Shown: positions 51,333 through 60,810 of the stretch, one piece after another
Numbering within the stretch: position 1 is the stretch's first letter
Layout of the letters: each line of letters starts with the position of its first letter
Assembly (NCBI GenBank): GCA_041914785.1
Contig: JAYSCT010000005.1
Span: forward strand, 5,562-69,561
Direction of reading: 5' to 3'
Length of the DNA stretch: 64,000 nucleotides
Source of the DNA: Pelomonas sp041914785
Lineage (GTDB): Bacteria > Pseudomonadota > Gammaproteobacteria > Burkholderiales > Burkholderiaceae_C
Program-made: the position numbers and the translations under genes
The notes under the pieces: generated by a model
Told to the model about the DNA's origin: nothing
Database searches by the model: none
Seen by the model: only the letters and a program-made list of their open reading frames with translations

Positions 51333-53561
51333 TCAGGCGTTCTGAAGCAGACGTCGAAGAGCCAGGTCAAGACCGACTTTGCGCTCGCTGGCTCGAGGCG
51401 GCGCCAACGCTGCCTCACGCGCTGCGTCGATGTCGCCGACGAACAGAACCTGTGTCTGTGCGCGGGTCAGTGCCGTGTAGAGCAACGTGCGGTCCAGAAG
51501 TCGAGAACGTGTCAGCGGGATAATGACGCGCCGCCACTGTGAACCTTGGGCCTTGTGCACCGTGATGGCGTAGCCAAGCTCAATGTCCTCCAGCATGTCG
51601 ACAGTAAGTGGTCGACGTTGGCCGTCATCCCAATCGACCCACGCCAAAGCAAGACCGACTACTTCTCCCGATTCGTCGTGGAGAGCATGAGGAGCTGGCT
51701 CGACCTCCACGACAGTGCCGAGTGAGCCGTTTTGCAGTCCCTGTGCCCAGAGGTTCCGAACGCACAGGACCGTGTCGCCCTGGCGCAGCCCGGCGCGTTC
51801 GACGCAGTCGAACTCCTCGTTCCAGGTCTGCACCTCCGCGGCGGCGCCAGCGAAGCGCTGCTGACACATAGCGTTCAGACCCTTGGAACCAGCTGGTCCA
51901 TTGCGCGTGGCGCACAGGACATGGCTGTTGGCCCGGTCGAGCGCGAGCAACTCCACGACCGTCTCTGCAATGAGGCCGTCGCGGCATGGGAGGAAGGCTA
52001 CGGCTGCCGTGTCATCGTCCGAGAACGCCGGCCAACGACCAGCACGGACAGCTGCGGCTGCGGCCGCGATTTCCCCGCCATAGCGTTTCACGGTCTTGAG
52101 TTCGACGACCGGCACTTCCGGCACATCGCCAAGGGCATGCAGCACCAAACCTGGTCCGACTGGCATGAGTTGATGAGGGTCGCCAACCAGCAACAATCGC
52201 ACATGGCTCGGCAGGGTCGAACAGATGCGGCTCATAGAGATTACGTCCACCATGCTGGTTTCATCGAGCACAAGCACGGTCGGGCCATCGAGTTGACCTT
52301 CTTCGTAGGCCTTCAGGAACGCTGCAATCGTCGCCGCTGACCTCTGGGTAGCCTCCTGCATGCGCTTTGCCGCCCGACCCGCCAGAGCAAGCTGGACCAC
52401 ACGGACGCCGACCCGGTCGTAGATGCGATACAGCGCTTTGAGCACGGTGGTCTTGCCCACTCCGGCACCGCCTGTGATGCACAGGAACATTTGGGTTGCA
52501 GCGGCGTGGAGTGCAAGGCGTTGCTCGGGATTGAGCTCGATACCTTCAGTCGTCCGCACGTCATCGACGATTGCGTCCACTTCGGCGGCGCTCATCAGCG
52601 GTGGTGCCATCCGACGGAGTCGCTCGTGGACTGCCTGCGCAATCTGGCGCTCCATGACCAGTGCGCCAAGCGGCTGGAGCCCGTGTGGCCCCTTGACGAA
52701 GCTGCCGTTGCTCAAGCCCGTCGATATGGCGGCGGACAAAAGGTCGCGCCATCGCGTCCCTGGCGGCGGATTGCCGAGCAACGGGCCCACGCGCTCCATC
52801 AGGTCGGCGGTCAGCATGGCGGTGTGCCCGTCTGCAAACAGGCGATAGCAGGCCTCCTCCACCGCACCCCGCAAACGCCTGGGGTCATCCGGCAAGACGC
52901 CGAACTTCCCGGTTGCGAGGCGGTCGACCTCCTTCCAGCCTGCACAGAAGGACAGCAGGCGGTAGGGGTCCTCCTCGATGCGCGCGGCGACTTCACTGCC
53001 GAAGAACGCGAGGACCTTGCGCCCAAGCTTGACGTCGAAGCCTTGCGCCTGCAGCCACTGCAGCGTTTGCGATTCGCCTTGTGTCGTCCAGGCGCTCACG
53101 AGCCGCTGGGCGATGTCCGGCGTGAGCACGCCGGCCAAGGCGGTTGCGTTGGCATTGTCCAGATGTTCGTAGAGTTGCTCGCCGAACGTGTCCCAGAGCC
53201 GCCGCGCCTTTACGGCACCAATACCTTCGAAGGCGGGGTTGTCAGAAAGGAACTTGATGATGTGCTCGCCGGAAGGGCGAGTGAGCATAGCCTCCTCGGC
53301 CTCCACCTGCTGCTCGGTCATCAGATAGCCGTTGACAGGCACCTGGCGTTCGACGACCGGCCCGCGGACGCTCCACCACTGGCCACGTTCGATGCGCGTC
53401 TTGCCGATGGTTCGCCCGGGGGCACGAACGACGATGTAGGCGGTGGCATCGACCACCGTACCTGTAGCATCGACGGGAATTCCGGTGAAGATGGCACCGC
53501 CGTACCCGCGCGGGTTCTGCGACCTCACGCTGGACACGCGAACTGTGACAGCCTGGCTCAA
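51333..53561 (-). CDS. RecD2-like DNA helicase
   Basis: 742 residues. The N-terminal third has an OB-like region and helix-hairpin-helix motifs (FEGIGAVKARRLWDTFG). The helicase core has Walker A GGAGVGKTT, Walker B LVLDETSMVD, motif III LLLVGDPHQLMPVG and the C-terminal SF1B motif VHKAQGSQW and YTALTRAQ. RecD2 proteins unwind DNA 5'-3' and, without RecBC, aid repair or mobile-element processing. It overlaps the 53558 gene by four bases, so it belongs to the island operon. Confidence 0.88.
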   Translation of the reverse strand: MSQAVTVRVSSVRSQNPRGYGGAIFTGIPVDATGTVVDATAYIVVRAPGRTIGKTRIERGQWWSVRGPVVERQVPVNGYLMTEQQVEAEEAMLTRPSGEHIIKFLSDNPAFEGIGAVKARRLWDTFGEQLYEHLDNANATALAGVLTPDIAQRLVSAWTTQGESQTLQWLQAQGFDVKLGRKVLAFFGSEVAARIEEDPYRLLSFCAGWKEVDRLATGKFGVLPDDPRRLRGAVEEACYRLFADGHTAMLTADLMERVGPLLGNPPPGTRWRDLLSAAISTGLSNGSFVKGPHGLQPLGALVMERQIAQAVHERLRRMAPPLMSAAEVDAIVDDVRTTEGIELNPEQRLALHAAATQMFLCITGGAGVGKTTVLKALYRIYDRVGVRVVQLALAGRAAKRMQEATQRSAATIAAFLKAYEEGQLDGPTVLVLDETSMVDVISMSRICSTLPSHVRLLLVGDPHQLMPVGPGLVLHALGDVPEVPVVELKTVKRYGGEIAAAAAAVRAGRWPAFSDDDTAAVAFLPCRDGLIAETVVELLALDRANSHVLCATRNGPAGSKGLNAMCQQRFAGAAAEVQTWNEEFDCVERAGLRQGDTVLCVRNLWAQGLQNGSLGTVVEVEPAPHALHDESGEVVGLALAWVDWDDGQRRPLTVDMLEDIELGYAITVHKAQGSQWRRVIIPLTRSRLLDRTLLYTALTRAQTQVLFVGDIDAAREAALAPPRASERKVGLDLALRRLLQNA

Positions 53562-53995
53562 CGTGGCAGCCTCCCGGTCTCGGCCAAGGCGTCCTGCAGC
53601 AGCGCATACCGCGACAGCGCGGACTTCACCTCGATGAGTTCGGCGCGCAGGCTGGCGTTTTCCTGCTCAAGGCGTTTCAGGCGTTCGGCGTCCCTGGCGG
53701 CCCGGTTCGAAAAGACTGGCTTTGCGGCACTGGCCGGGGCTTCGTGCGCCGGCTTGGCGATCATTGGAGGCAAGACACCTCTATGTCGAAGCTCATCCTC
53801 CAGCTTCGTCAGCGAGTCGCGGATGCGCGGGTTTTGAACAAGTGCGGACCTCGCGAATCCGCATTCAGCCGCTATCTCTGAACGAGATAAAACGCCGCGC
53901 GTTGTCATGTCCCGGAAATCATGATCGGTCTTCGACGCTACCCAAGTTGCAAACCGGAGAACGTTGTCTTCTGCTAGCTGCTGCCCATTTGCCAT
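53558..53995 (-). CDS. island small coiled-coil protein (VPA1267-like)
   Basis: 145 residues from MANGQQLAEDNV. The first half is a helix-turn-helix-like region (LSRSEIAAECGFARSALVQN, then LEDELRHRGVLPP); the second is a coiled coil (LKRLEQENASLRAELIE). From memory it resembles the VPA1267-type or TnpC-type partners found with tandem integrases. It starts one base after the stop of the 53997 gene and is coupled to the helicase. Confidence 0.6.
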   Translation of the reverse strand: MANGQQLAEDNVLRFATWVASKTDHDFRDMTTRGVLSRSEIAAECGFARSALVQNPRIRDSLTKLEDELRHRGVLPPMIAKPAHEAPASAAKPVFSNRAARDAERLKRLEQENASLRAELIEVKSALSRYALLQDALAETGRLPR

Positions 53996-53996
53996 T

Positions 53997-54434
53997 TCAG
54001 CTGCCCCCTTCTTTTGTCCGGTCACGATCTGGCTTGGGCAGGGGCGCACTCAGCATGTCCATCGTCACGCGATTCCGTTCGGCATTGGTTGCCCAGACCA
54101 CAAACTGTTCAAGCAGTAGTTGGTTCTCAGCTTCCAGCCGCTCTGCCTTGGCTTTGTAACGGTCCGCCTGGGCAATCGCCGAACGCACCAGTTCGTCACG
54201 CGGCTGGCCCCTCGAGCGAGGTAGCGTGCCACGCAACTGGTCCTTCTTGAAGGAAAAGGCGTTTGCAATCTCCGTGTGTTCGGCGAGTGTGAACCTAGAG
54301 TAAAGAAAGCCGGTCCTGGACTTCACCTCGGCTAGCAATAGCTCCCATGTGAGCTTTCCCTTCCACGCATCAATCGCTTCGACCACAACGGCGATCCGCT
54401 CGTCCGTCAAGTCAGGTGCTCGACTTTTCCTCAT
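53997..54434 (-). CDS. island accessory protein (GinD/GmtX-like)
   Basis: 145 residues. N-terminal MRKSRAPDLTDERI and WELLLAEVKSRTGFLYSRFTL suggest an HTH; a coiled coil follows (YKAKAERLEAENQLLLEQF). It overlaps the 668-residue recombinase by four bases. In GInt islands a small gene, ginD, follows three recombinase genes and is needed for recombination; the layout here matches. Sequence identity to GinD or GmtX cannot be tested here. Confidence 0.55.
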   Translation of the reverse strand: MRKSRAPDLTDERIAVVVEAIDAWKGKLTWELLLAEVKSRTGFLYSRFTLAEHTEIANAFSFKKDQLRGTLPRSRGQPRDELVRSAIAQADRYKAKAERLEAENQLLLEQFVVWATNAERNRVTMDMLSAPLPKPDRDRTKEGGS

Positions 54435-56437
54435 GCGCGTCCCTTCTGACGACTCGTCTTGACTACCTTCACGATTCGTTCATTGCCGCTCCCAATGAGG
54501 CGAGCGTTCTCACCATCTAGTCGAATTCGGGCTCCAATCGGAACGCTGCCGTCCTCCAATATTGCTAGCAGCGCGTTAATTCGGTCCAATGTCTTTGTCT
54601 GATGCCTTACCCAGATGTCGGCGCCGTATTCGACCTCGCTGAGCGCGACGCGAGCTTGCGCCAGAAGACTCCTGGTCTCGATTTGCAGCAAGCGCAAGTT
54701 CGCTTCCTTGTGCTCGTCTCCCTTGATGCACTCTTGCTCTTCACAGTTGATGCAATCACGGTGCACCTGGCACGGCTCGCTTGCGAAGTCATGTGCGCAC
54801 CACCCGAATTCTGTTGTGTGAGCCGCTGTCAGTCCCAAACCTCCGAACTCACTACGGCTAACAAGATTTCGGCCTTGCAAGACCAGGGGCTCTAGTTCTG
54901 CAGTAAATCCATTGCTTAGAGCCTGGGCTACGGGGACCTGAACCTCTTCCGACGTCATGTGGTCGTACGCTCGGTTTTGTCTGACATCCTTTCTGCCGGA
55001 GAACAGGGCAATTTCCGCACTTGTGAGTCCGCCTGTCTGGGCAAGCATGTTGAGGTAGTGTCGAAGACTGTGACTTCGGAGCGCGATTGGCGAGCCGTCG
55101 TCTTCCGTGTACCCAAAACGCTGGAAGATGGACTCTCGATCATCTCGCCCGTACTTGGAATGAAGTACGGCGTAGTCAATGCATGTGAACATGCACAGGA
55201 AAGTCGGGCGCAGTGGATGGAGCTCGTTTCTCCTGGAGATTGCGATTGCATCCCGACAGAGCAGTCTGTTATCTCCGGGGACGTACGGAAACGTCGACGG
55301 AAGCATTGCAAGAACCACCTGCTCAACGTCTTTGAAGCGATAGGTTGCGGGCTTCCTGCGAGACGATGTGTTTGCGAGCCCGACGCGTTTGGCCCAATCC
55401 TTTGCCGAACGAACTAACGATTCGTCACCCCAGAGAATGAGTGCAAGTTCCGCTTTGGTGAGCAGCTCGCGCCCCCGTAGGTGGACAGCGCCTTCATGGA
55501 GGTACAACTGCTTCCGGTTGCTTGTATACCAAGCTGCGATTTCGTGCGCGGCTGTGGTGCTGCGAACTAGATTGCCAACAGCTTCCCTCGCGATGGGAGC
55601 CATCTCGGAAGGCAACCATTTGACGGCGTCTGCAAATCCCTTCGAGCCTGCCCAGCGCAATCCAAGCTTCCCTCGAAATTCGCCATCACCTTCGACAAGA
55701 CAGTTTCGGCGCAATCGCAGGACTTCGTTGACTCGCTCCGGAGCACAGACCATCAGAGCGGTGCAACTTGAAACGATCACATCGCAGGGTTCAACGGCCT
55801 CCTGGAAAATGCCGCCGATAGCGCGTAAGGCAGCTGCAGATGGCAGCTTCTGCTGACGGGCTTCTAGCGCATCCTTGGATATTCGGGAGCCAACTGAATT
55901 CCGCTTCTTGACGTCATGGTCCCAAATTCGTCTGAGGGAGATGAAGCCCTTCGATTGCATCAGCTTTGCGAGCACTCTGAGCTGGCAGGCGATGGCATAC
56001 ACGACATCATTCGAGACTTGTGCTTTTGCTCTTGCCACAGCTTGATCCAAAACAACCTCATCGACCGCCGTCGGTCGGGAGCCTCCCGTTAACTCCCTAA
56101 GAGCAGCTTCCATGCAACGAAGGGCTGCCAAGCGTGTGCTTTGGTCCTTGACGGGCTGCTGATCTTGAAGGTAGACCAGCATCGCTTTCGCGAATGAGAG
56201 GAAAGGCTCTGGAAGGGCGGGCTCTGCGGCGGCTCGCGAAGCTGCTTCTAGCGTGCTGTAGACGATTCTCAGCTTCTTGTTTTGTCCTTTTGCATGCCCG
56301 GTGTCCCACGCATTTAGGTTGAACTGCTCACGAGCGTGAAGTACCTCAGAATTCCGGCACAGCTCAACAAAAGCCTGGACGTTGCCCGCGGGACCAAGCT
56401 CAGCTTTCGGCGTGAAATGAAGGACCTTACCTTTCAT
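54431..56437 (-). CDS. tyrosine recombinase, large third subunit (GinC/GmtZ-like)
   Basis: 668 residues. The C-terminal catalytic part retains the tyrosine recombinase residues: Arg in CAPERVNEVL, H-x-x-R in SHSLRHYLNML, and the nucleophile Tyr in NRAYDHMTSEE. A Cys/His-rich zinc-like module follows (CAHDFASEPCQVHRDC, NCEEQEC). The GC content is clearly below that of the T3SS region. It overlaps both neighbouring genes by four bases; the three recombinases form one leftward operon. Confidence 0.85.
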   Translation of the reverse strand: MKGKVLHFTPKAELGPAGNVQAFVELCRNSEVLHAREQFNLNAWDTGHAKGQNKKLRIVYSTLEAASRAAAEPALPEPFLSFAKAMLVYLQDQQPVKDQSTRLAALRCMEAALRELTGGSRPTAVDEVVLDQAVARAKAQVSNDVVYAIACQLRVLAKLMQSKGFISLRRIWDHDVKKRNSVGSRISKDALEARQQKLPSAAALRAIGGIFQEAVEPCDVIVSSCTALMVCAPERVNEVLRLRRNCLVEGDGEFRGKLGLRWAGSKGFADAVKWLPSEMAPIAREAVGNLVRSTTAAHEIAAWYTSNRKQLYLHEGAVHLRGRELLTKAELALILWGDESLVRSAKDWAKRVGLANTSSRRKPATYRFKDVEQVVLAMLPSTFPYVPGDNRLLCRDAIAISRRNELHPLRPTFLCMFTCIDYAVLHSKYGRDDRESIFQRFGYTEDDGSPIALRSHSLRHYLNMLAQTGGLTSAEIALFSGRKDVRQNRAYDHMTSEEVQVPVAQALSNGFTAELEPLVLQGRNLVSRSEFGGLGLTAAHTTEFGWCAHDFASEPCQVHRDCINCEEQECIKGDEHKEANLRLLQIETRSLLAQARVALSEVEYGADIWVRHQTKTLDRINALLAILEDGSVPIGARIRLDGENARLIGSGNERIVKVVKTSRQKGRA

Positions 56438-57966
56438 GCGGCTACCCCCGGCTCTCCTCGCTGCCGCCTAGCGTCGGCGCATTGGGCAATCACCTCCTGT
56501 ATCGCTCTGATGGGCGCGTCGTTGATCGCAGCCACCCTGTCATCTGGCTTGGCTTTGTTGCGCTCACCCATCAGACGGTTCAAAACCAGCGCGTGCGGCG
56601 CGTCAAGCCACGGTTCAAAGCGGAAGCAGGTGTAGCAAGCCACCGGCTTGTTGAACATGCAACCGCCGCCTTTGCCGGCGCAACTACCCACTGCATCGTT
56701 TGAAACCCGAAAGTCGATAATTCGGCTACCTGGGGCGCCCCGGTGTGTACTCTGCGATTCGCTCTCAATCAGGCGACCACGGAATGCCTGGGCCAGCGGC
56801 GCAAGGAGCTCGCCCATAGCGTTGTCGATGTTCTCGATGACCCTCGGAGACGCTTCTACGTAGACACCGACGTTCTGCAGGTCGGCATGGCCCAGTCGAT
56901 TGGCGATGACCACCTGACTGGCGCCTTCTTCGGCTAGACGTGTACCCAAGGTGTACCTAAACCGCTTGGTCGAGATAGGCAGAGTCGCGAAATCGAGCCT
57001 AGCAGTCGGAGGCGCAATGTCATCCACAAGAATCTTGAAATGGCTGGCCAATGTCGAGGAGATGCAATGTCCATAGAACATGTTGCCTTTCTGGTGGTGC
57101 TCAACGCGCGGACCTTTGGGCATCACCAGATGAGTCGGAAAGAAGGCAGAGCCTTTGTCGAAACCTAGCTCTTGCAACTGCGCAAAGTAGTCGCGAATGA
57201 GGCGACCTGTCTGGGGGCTAATGTCAAACTGCAAGAAGCGAGTGCGCGAATGCTTCTCTCCCGTCTTGCCCTGAGGAAGGTTCAGAACGAAACTGTCGCA
57301 GTCAAAGTCCTCAATCTTGAGAGAGGCGTACTGCGACACACGGCCTCCGCAGGCTAGGAAGAGCCGCCCTAGCAGTAGTGTCCAAAGCGGCAAGACCCCC
57401 CGCCCGTAGGCATCGTTGAGTGCAGCGTGAAGTGCGGTGTACTCCGCTTCGCTGAACGGACCATGAACTGGATTTCGAGTCCGTACGGCGTCGCCCTTCC
57501 GGTTTCCTGGCTTCTTTCGGTCTTTAAGGTAGTTGGCGCACTCCTTCGTGACTCCCCAGAGTCCAAGGGACACCCACTTTTGAAGCAGTCCATTCAGAGT
57601 TCCAAGGCGACCTACTTCCTGCTCACCCAATTTTGCTGCGTAATTTGATATTTGCTTTGCAGTGATCGGACCGCGATGGCGCGGCCCTAACATGCTGACG
57701 AAGTGTGAGAACGCTGCGTTCAGATTTGTGACGTGCGACGTCGAGTGTCCTTTCACGAATGGAAGAAGGGCCAGCTTTAGTGAGGGAACGAATGGTTGGG
57801 ACCTACCTACGTAACGCCCGAAGTCAAGGCGCGCCCGAAACGGTCCATCGAACCATTCCCAAACGTCGAGCCGTGGATCGAAACTCGCGCCGCAACGTGT
57901 GAACACCCTTTCGGGCAGTGTCGCCGTCAGGTCGGCCGCTTGAGGCACATCAGACCGCTGAGACAT
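56434..57966 (-). CDS. tyrosine recombinase, second subunit (GinB-like)
   Basis: 510 residues. Catalytic motifs: Arg in LACGGRVSQYASL, a K-x-x-R variant of the H-x-x-R box (TKRFRYTLGTRLAEEG), and Tyr in VGVYVEASPRV. A Cys cluster follows the catalytic region (CAGKGGGCMFN, CYTCFRFEP). It overlaps the first recombinase by 17 bases and the third by four. The changed box residue may alter its role within the trio. Confidence 0.85.
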   Translation of the reverse strand: MSQRSDVPQAADLTATLPERVFTRCGASFDPRLDVWEWFDGPFRARLDFGRYVGRSQPFVPSLKLALLPFVKGHSTSHVTNLNAAFSHFVSMLGPRHRGPITAKQISNYAAKLGEQEVGRLGTLNGLLQKWVSLGLWGVTKECANYLKDRKKPGNRKGDAVRTRNPVHGPFSEAEYTALHAALNDAYGRGVLPLWTLLLGRLFLACGGRVSQYASLKIEDFDCDSFVLNLPQGKTGEKHSRTRFLQFDISPQTGRLIRDYFAQLQELGFDKGSAFFPTHLVMPKGPRVEHHQKGNMFYGHCISSTLASHFKILVDDIAPPTARLDFATLPISTKRFRYTLGTRLAEEGASQVVIANRLGHADLQNVGVYVEASPRVIENIDNAMGELLAPLAQAFRGRLIESESQSTHRGAPGSRIIDFRVSNDAVGSCAGKGGGCMFNKPVACYTCFRFEPWLDAPHALVLNRLMGERNKAKPDDRVAAINDAPIRAIQEVIAQCADARRQRGEPGVAA

Positions 57967-59251
57967 CGAGCTTCTCCTGCAGCCTCAAGGAAAGTTCGCG
58001 TCCTTTCTTTGTGGCGTGCCGCCGGGTGTAGATGGCCGCAGTCTTCGAGTTGTCTGACCAGCCCTGTTGCTCGTTTCTCGCCCGCTGTTCCACTGAATCT
58101 GACAAGTTGAGCAGCTCAGCTTGCTCCGAGAAACCGTCGTTCCAGGTATGACGCAGAACGTGACTTGACAGCTTCCTCGGTAGGCTGGGGCATGCTCGGC
58201 GAATCTGCAAGAACATCTTGTCGATGCTCTGGATCGACAGCGGACTGCCATCATCGGCGACGACTAGTTGGGGATGCTTTCTTGCGCCCTTGATCCTCTG
58301 CCTGTGTCGTCTGATGTAGCTCCAGACCGATTGCATGATTGCTGGTCGTAGTTCCAGTTCGCGTTCATTTGTCTTTGCGTTTGGCTGTACGGTTCGCGGG
58401 TCTTCAATGGCATCAGCCCTCCGCACCACTTTCAGCTTCGGTTGGTTCGGGTGTAGGTCTTTGATCTGTAGGCCGAGAAGTTCTCCGCGTCTTAGGCCAA
58501 GGGCCAACAGGAGCACCAAGATCAACCAATTCCTCACCCGGACAAACTTGCCCTTCCAGGGGTTCGTTTCCGAGTCAGGATGAACCAGAGCAAGAAGCTG
58601 CTTTCGAGCCTCCTCAGTGAGACCCTTTCGCGCGTCGATCTTGCTCTGCCTCGGTGCTCTGGGAACTTGCGCTTTCATCTCAGCCAACCTGTCGTGGCAC
58701 TCAGCCCGAAACTCCGGGCTCCAGTTCTCAGGATGTGTCGCTGCGAAGTACGTGACAAGAAACTCGAAATAGCGGGCTATGTACCTAAGCCTGGTGCCCT
58801 GCGTTCCTGCATCGACGGCCTTAGGAGTCGCCGGAGCAAAAGTCGCTTTACGCCGCGCTCGGACACTCTTGATGTCAATCACACCGACACTATTCTTGAC
58901 TGCACGCCTGCCTGGCAGGTCCTCCACACGGTACTGAGCGGCGTCCACTAGCCGACTGACCTCCAGCGCTGACAAGAAGCGCCCATCCTTCAACCTTTGG
59001 AATAGATCAATGCCTGCTCGCGATAGTTCTCGGTGCGCGAGTGCCAGAGCGTTGCATACCTGATGGATAGTGTTCGCCGCCCTGCCACGCCTCCTGTACT
59101 TGTTTAAATAGAGCGTTACCGCGTGAACCGGCAATCCGTTCGGACCGATCAGCACCGAGCAGCGCTCCCCGTTCTGGAACCTGAGGCGCTTTGCAACATA
59201 TCGGTGTTCTTGCATGGGAGTCGGCTCCGTCACATCGACGAGGTCTGCCAT
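57950..59251 (-). CDS. tyrosine recombinase, first subunit (GinA-like)
   Basis: 433 residues. An N-terminal SAM-like core-binding domain is followed by catalytic residues Arg in ALGLRRGELLGL, H-x-x-R in SSHVLRHTWNDGF, and Tyr in TAAIYTRRHATKKG. It is the promoter-proximal gene of the trio. In GInt islands ginA lies nearest the end of the element, so a junction is expected close to 59250-59700. Confidence 0.88.
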   Translation of the reverse strand: MADLVDVTEPTPMQEHRYVAKRLRFQNGERCSVLIGPNGLPVHAVTLYLNKYRRRGRAANTIHQVCNALALAHRELSRAGIDLFQRLKDGRFLSALEVSRLVDAAQYRVEDLPGRRAVKNSVGVIDIKSVRARRKATFAPATPKAVDAGTQGTRLRYIARYFEFLVTYFAATHPENWSPEFRAECHDRLAEMKAQVPRAPRQSKIDARKGLTEEARKQLLALVHPDSETNPWKGKFVRVRNWLILVLLLALGLRRGELLGLQIKDLHPNQPKLKVVRRADAIEDPRTVQPNAKTNERELELRPAIMQSVWSYIRRHRQRIKGARKHPQLVVADDGSPLSIQSIDKMFLQIRRACPSLPRKLSSHVLRHTWNDGFSEQAELLNLSDSVEQRARNEQQGWSDNSKTAAIYTRRHATKKGRELSLRLQEKLDVSAV

Positions 59252-59253
59252 GC

Positions 59254-59658
59254 TTATTGCCCGCTTCGGCTCGTCGGGGTGACAGTGCTTCGGCCAGCAT
59301 TCGCCGACGGCAAGGACTTTTGAAGCGGGGGATCGAACGGCAGCGCTGCCGCCGCTGCCGTAGTAGCAATGGCCTCCGCGCTCCCGACAAGTCGGTGGTA
59401 GAGCGACGTCTTTCCGAGATTTATGCCGTCCAGGAACAGAGGGACGATGACGGACCGACCAATCGGTGCTGACGGGCGCGCGCGCAATGCTTCTTCAGCA
59501 ACCTTGCTCGCGTGCGCCAGGAGCGGCCAAGAAGCGTAGCCGTGCGCAACCGCTAGGCGACTTTGCGCCTCGCAAAGTCTGATGGATAGCTTGCGCGCGA
59601 GCCGCTTTGCATCACGTTTTAGGTGCTCGATTTGCACCGCAGACAGTGGGGTAGTCAT
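59254..59658 (-). CDS. small hypothetical protein upstream of the recombinase trio
   Basis: 134 residues (MTTPLSAVQIEHLKRDAKRL). Residues 12-50 (ARKLSIRLCEAQSRLAVAHGYASWPLL) resemble the N-terminal segment found in glyoxalase-like and ankyrin-type proteins. The C-terminus is low-complexity. It ends two bases before the first recombinase start and may be its leader gene or host sequence at the island edge. Confidence 0.5.
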   Translation of the reverse strand: MTTPLSAVQIEHLKRDAKRLARKLSIRLCEAQSRLAVAHGYASWPLLAHASKVAEEALRARPSAPIGRSVIVPLFLDGINLGKTSLYHRLVGSAEAIATTAAAAALPFDPPLQKSLPSANAGRSTVTPTSRSGQ

Positions 59659-60006
59659 GTAGGTCTCCAGGTCACGGAAGGCCCAATGCGCCCACTCACG
59701 GAACCCGTGTACCTTGGTCTACCTGACTGTCACCCGTTCGCTGCCTTCCGGCTTCACCATGTGGGCGGGTAGGCCGGCGAGTCGACCTTGCGATAAGTGT
59801 AGCGAACGCGACGGGCGGACGCTAGGGCCCCGAGAAAGCTTGCTGCGACCTCGTGGTTCCCGTGGATTTGCCGTGCCGGAAAACCGTTGTGGCGCAGTAG
59901 GTGAAACCACCGCGGCCGGCCCTGCCCACATGTAGCGGCGACCCGCCTAGTGTGAAGGTCGAATAAAGCGAGGTTTATCCAGCCTCGCCTCACTGGGACG
60001 ATTACA
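59659..60006. other. 348-base gap between island and H-NS gene
   Basis: It holds the H-NS terminator (59961-59988). No other gene is convincing. The right junction of the island probably lies here or just left of it; I found no clear direct repeat with the left edge. Confidence 0.4.
59961..59988 (-). terminator. terminator of the H-NS-like gene
   Basis: On the minus strand GCGAGG and CCTCGC form a stem around CTGGATAAA, followed by TTTATTC. It lies 19 bases after the stop at 60007. Confidence 0.75.
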
Positions 60007-60585
60007 TCAAGCCGCGTGCGGTCTCGCCGGCTCAAGCGCTGCCGCAGCGGCGCGCGCCTTGGCAGGCTTCTTCGCAGCGCTCTGCTGCGCTGCTGCCTTT
60101 TTAGGCTGCTTCACAATGGTGGAAGCATCAGCTGCCTTGACCGAGGCAGCATTCTTCGCAGTAGGTCGGTTCTTTGGAGCAACCTTCCTCGCGGCCTTGG
60201 TCTTCTTGGGAGTGACGGCCTTCATAGAAGGCCTTGCTTTGGCAGCTGTCGTCTTCTTGCCAGTAACAAGGAAGTCGTCCAGCGACTTCCCTGCCTCCAG
60301 TGCTTCACGAATCCACTGAGGCCTCTTTCCCATTCCGCCCCAGCTATTGCCAGCTTCGTCAACGAACTTGGCCGGCCTGCTCGCGCCCCCGTTGCTGACA
60401 GTCTTTGGCTTGACGGTCATGCGACTGTTGCCAGCCGCTGACGAAGAGCCAAACAGCTGCTCAGCAGTCAGACCGTGCTTCGCAATTTCTGCCTTGATAC
60501 GGGTAATGATTCCGGCCTCGATTGCGGCCGCTTGCTTTTCCAGTTTTGCAATCTGGCTTTTAATCTGGGTGAGGGAGGTGGACAT
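60007..60585 (-). CDS. H-NS family nucleoid protein with Lys/Ala-rich tail
   Basis: 192 residues. An N-terminal oligomerisation coiled coil (LTQIKSQIAKLEKQAAAIEA) and the central DNA-binding H-NS motif (FVDEAGNSWGGMGKRPQW, IREALEAGKSLDDFLV) are followed by a 75-residue tail of Lys, Ala and Pro (TKAARKVAPKNR, PKKAAAQQSAAKK) like histone H1. Such tails occur in Burkholderiales H-NS proteins. It may silence the lower-GC island next to it. It has its own terminator. Confidence 0.88.
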   Translation of the reverse strand: MSTSLTQIKSQIAKLEKQAAAIEAGIITRIKAEIAKHGLTAEQLFGSSSAAGNSRMTVKPKTVSNGGASRPAKFVDEAGNSWGGMGKRPQWIREALEAGKSLDDFLVTGKKTTAAKARPSMKAVTPKKTKAARKVAPKNRPTAKNAASVKAADASTIVKQPKKAAAQQSAAKKPAKARAAAAALEPARPHAA

Positions 60586-60810
60586 TCAGGACTCCAAGGT
60601 ATGTTGCCGCTGGAGTCTATGCGTGAACTCCTGGTCCGAAAATCGCTCAATGCAGAGCCCGCGCGTAGGCGCCCCTCGGGAGGAGGTGTACTTCATTGCC
60701 CCCGACTCCACCGCCTCGCATTCGTCCTGGCAAGTCATTGTGGTTGGCTGAGTAGCACCTAGGATGCTTGTCTCCATAACAGTTTCTGCACGTCGACATT
60801 GGAGCCAGCG

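Noticed and set aside
51140..59700. Attachment-site direct repeats bounding the island
   Set aside because: I could not find a convincing repeat by eye between the two edges.
59700..60000. tRNA gene as integration target
   Set aside because: No cloverleaf-like arms or CCA-type 3' end could be traced.
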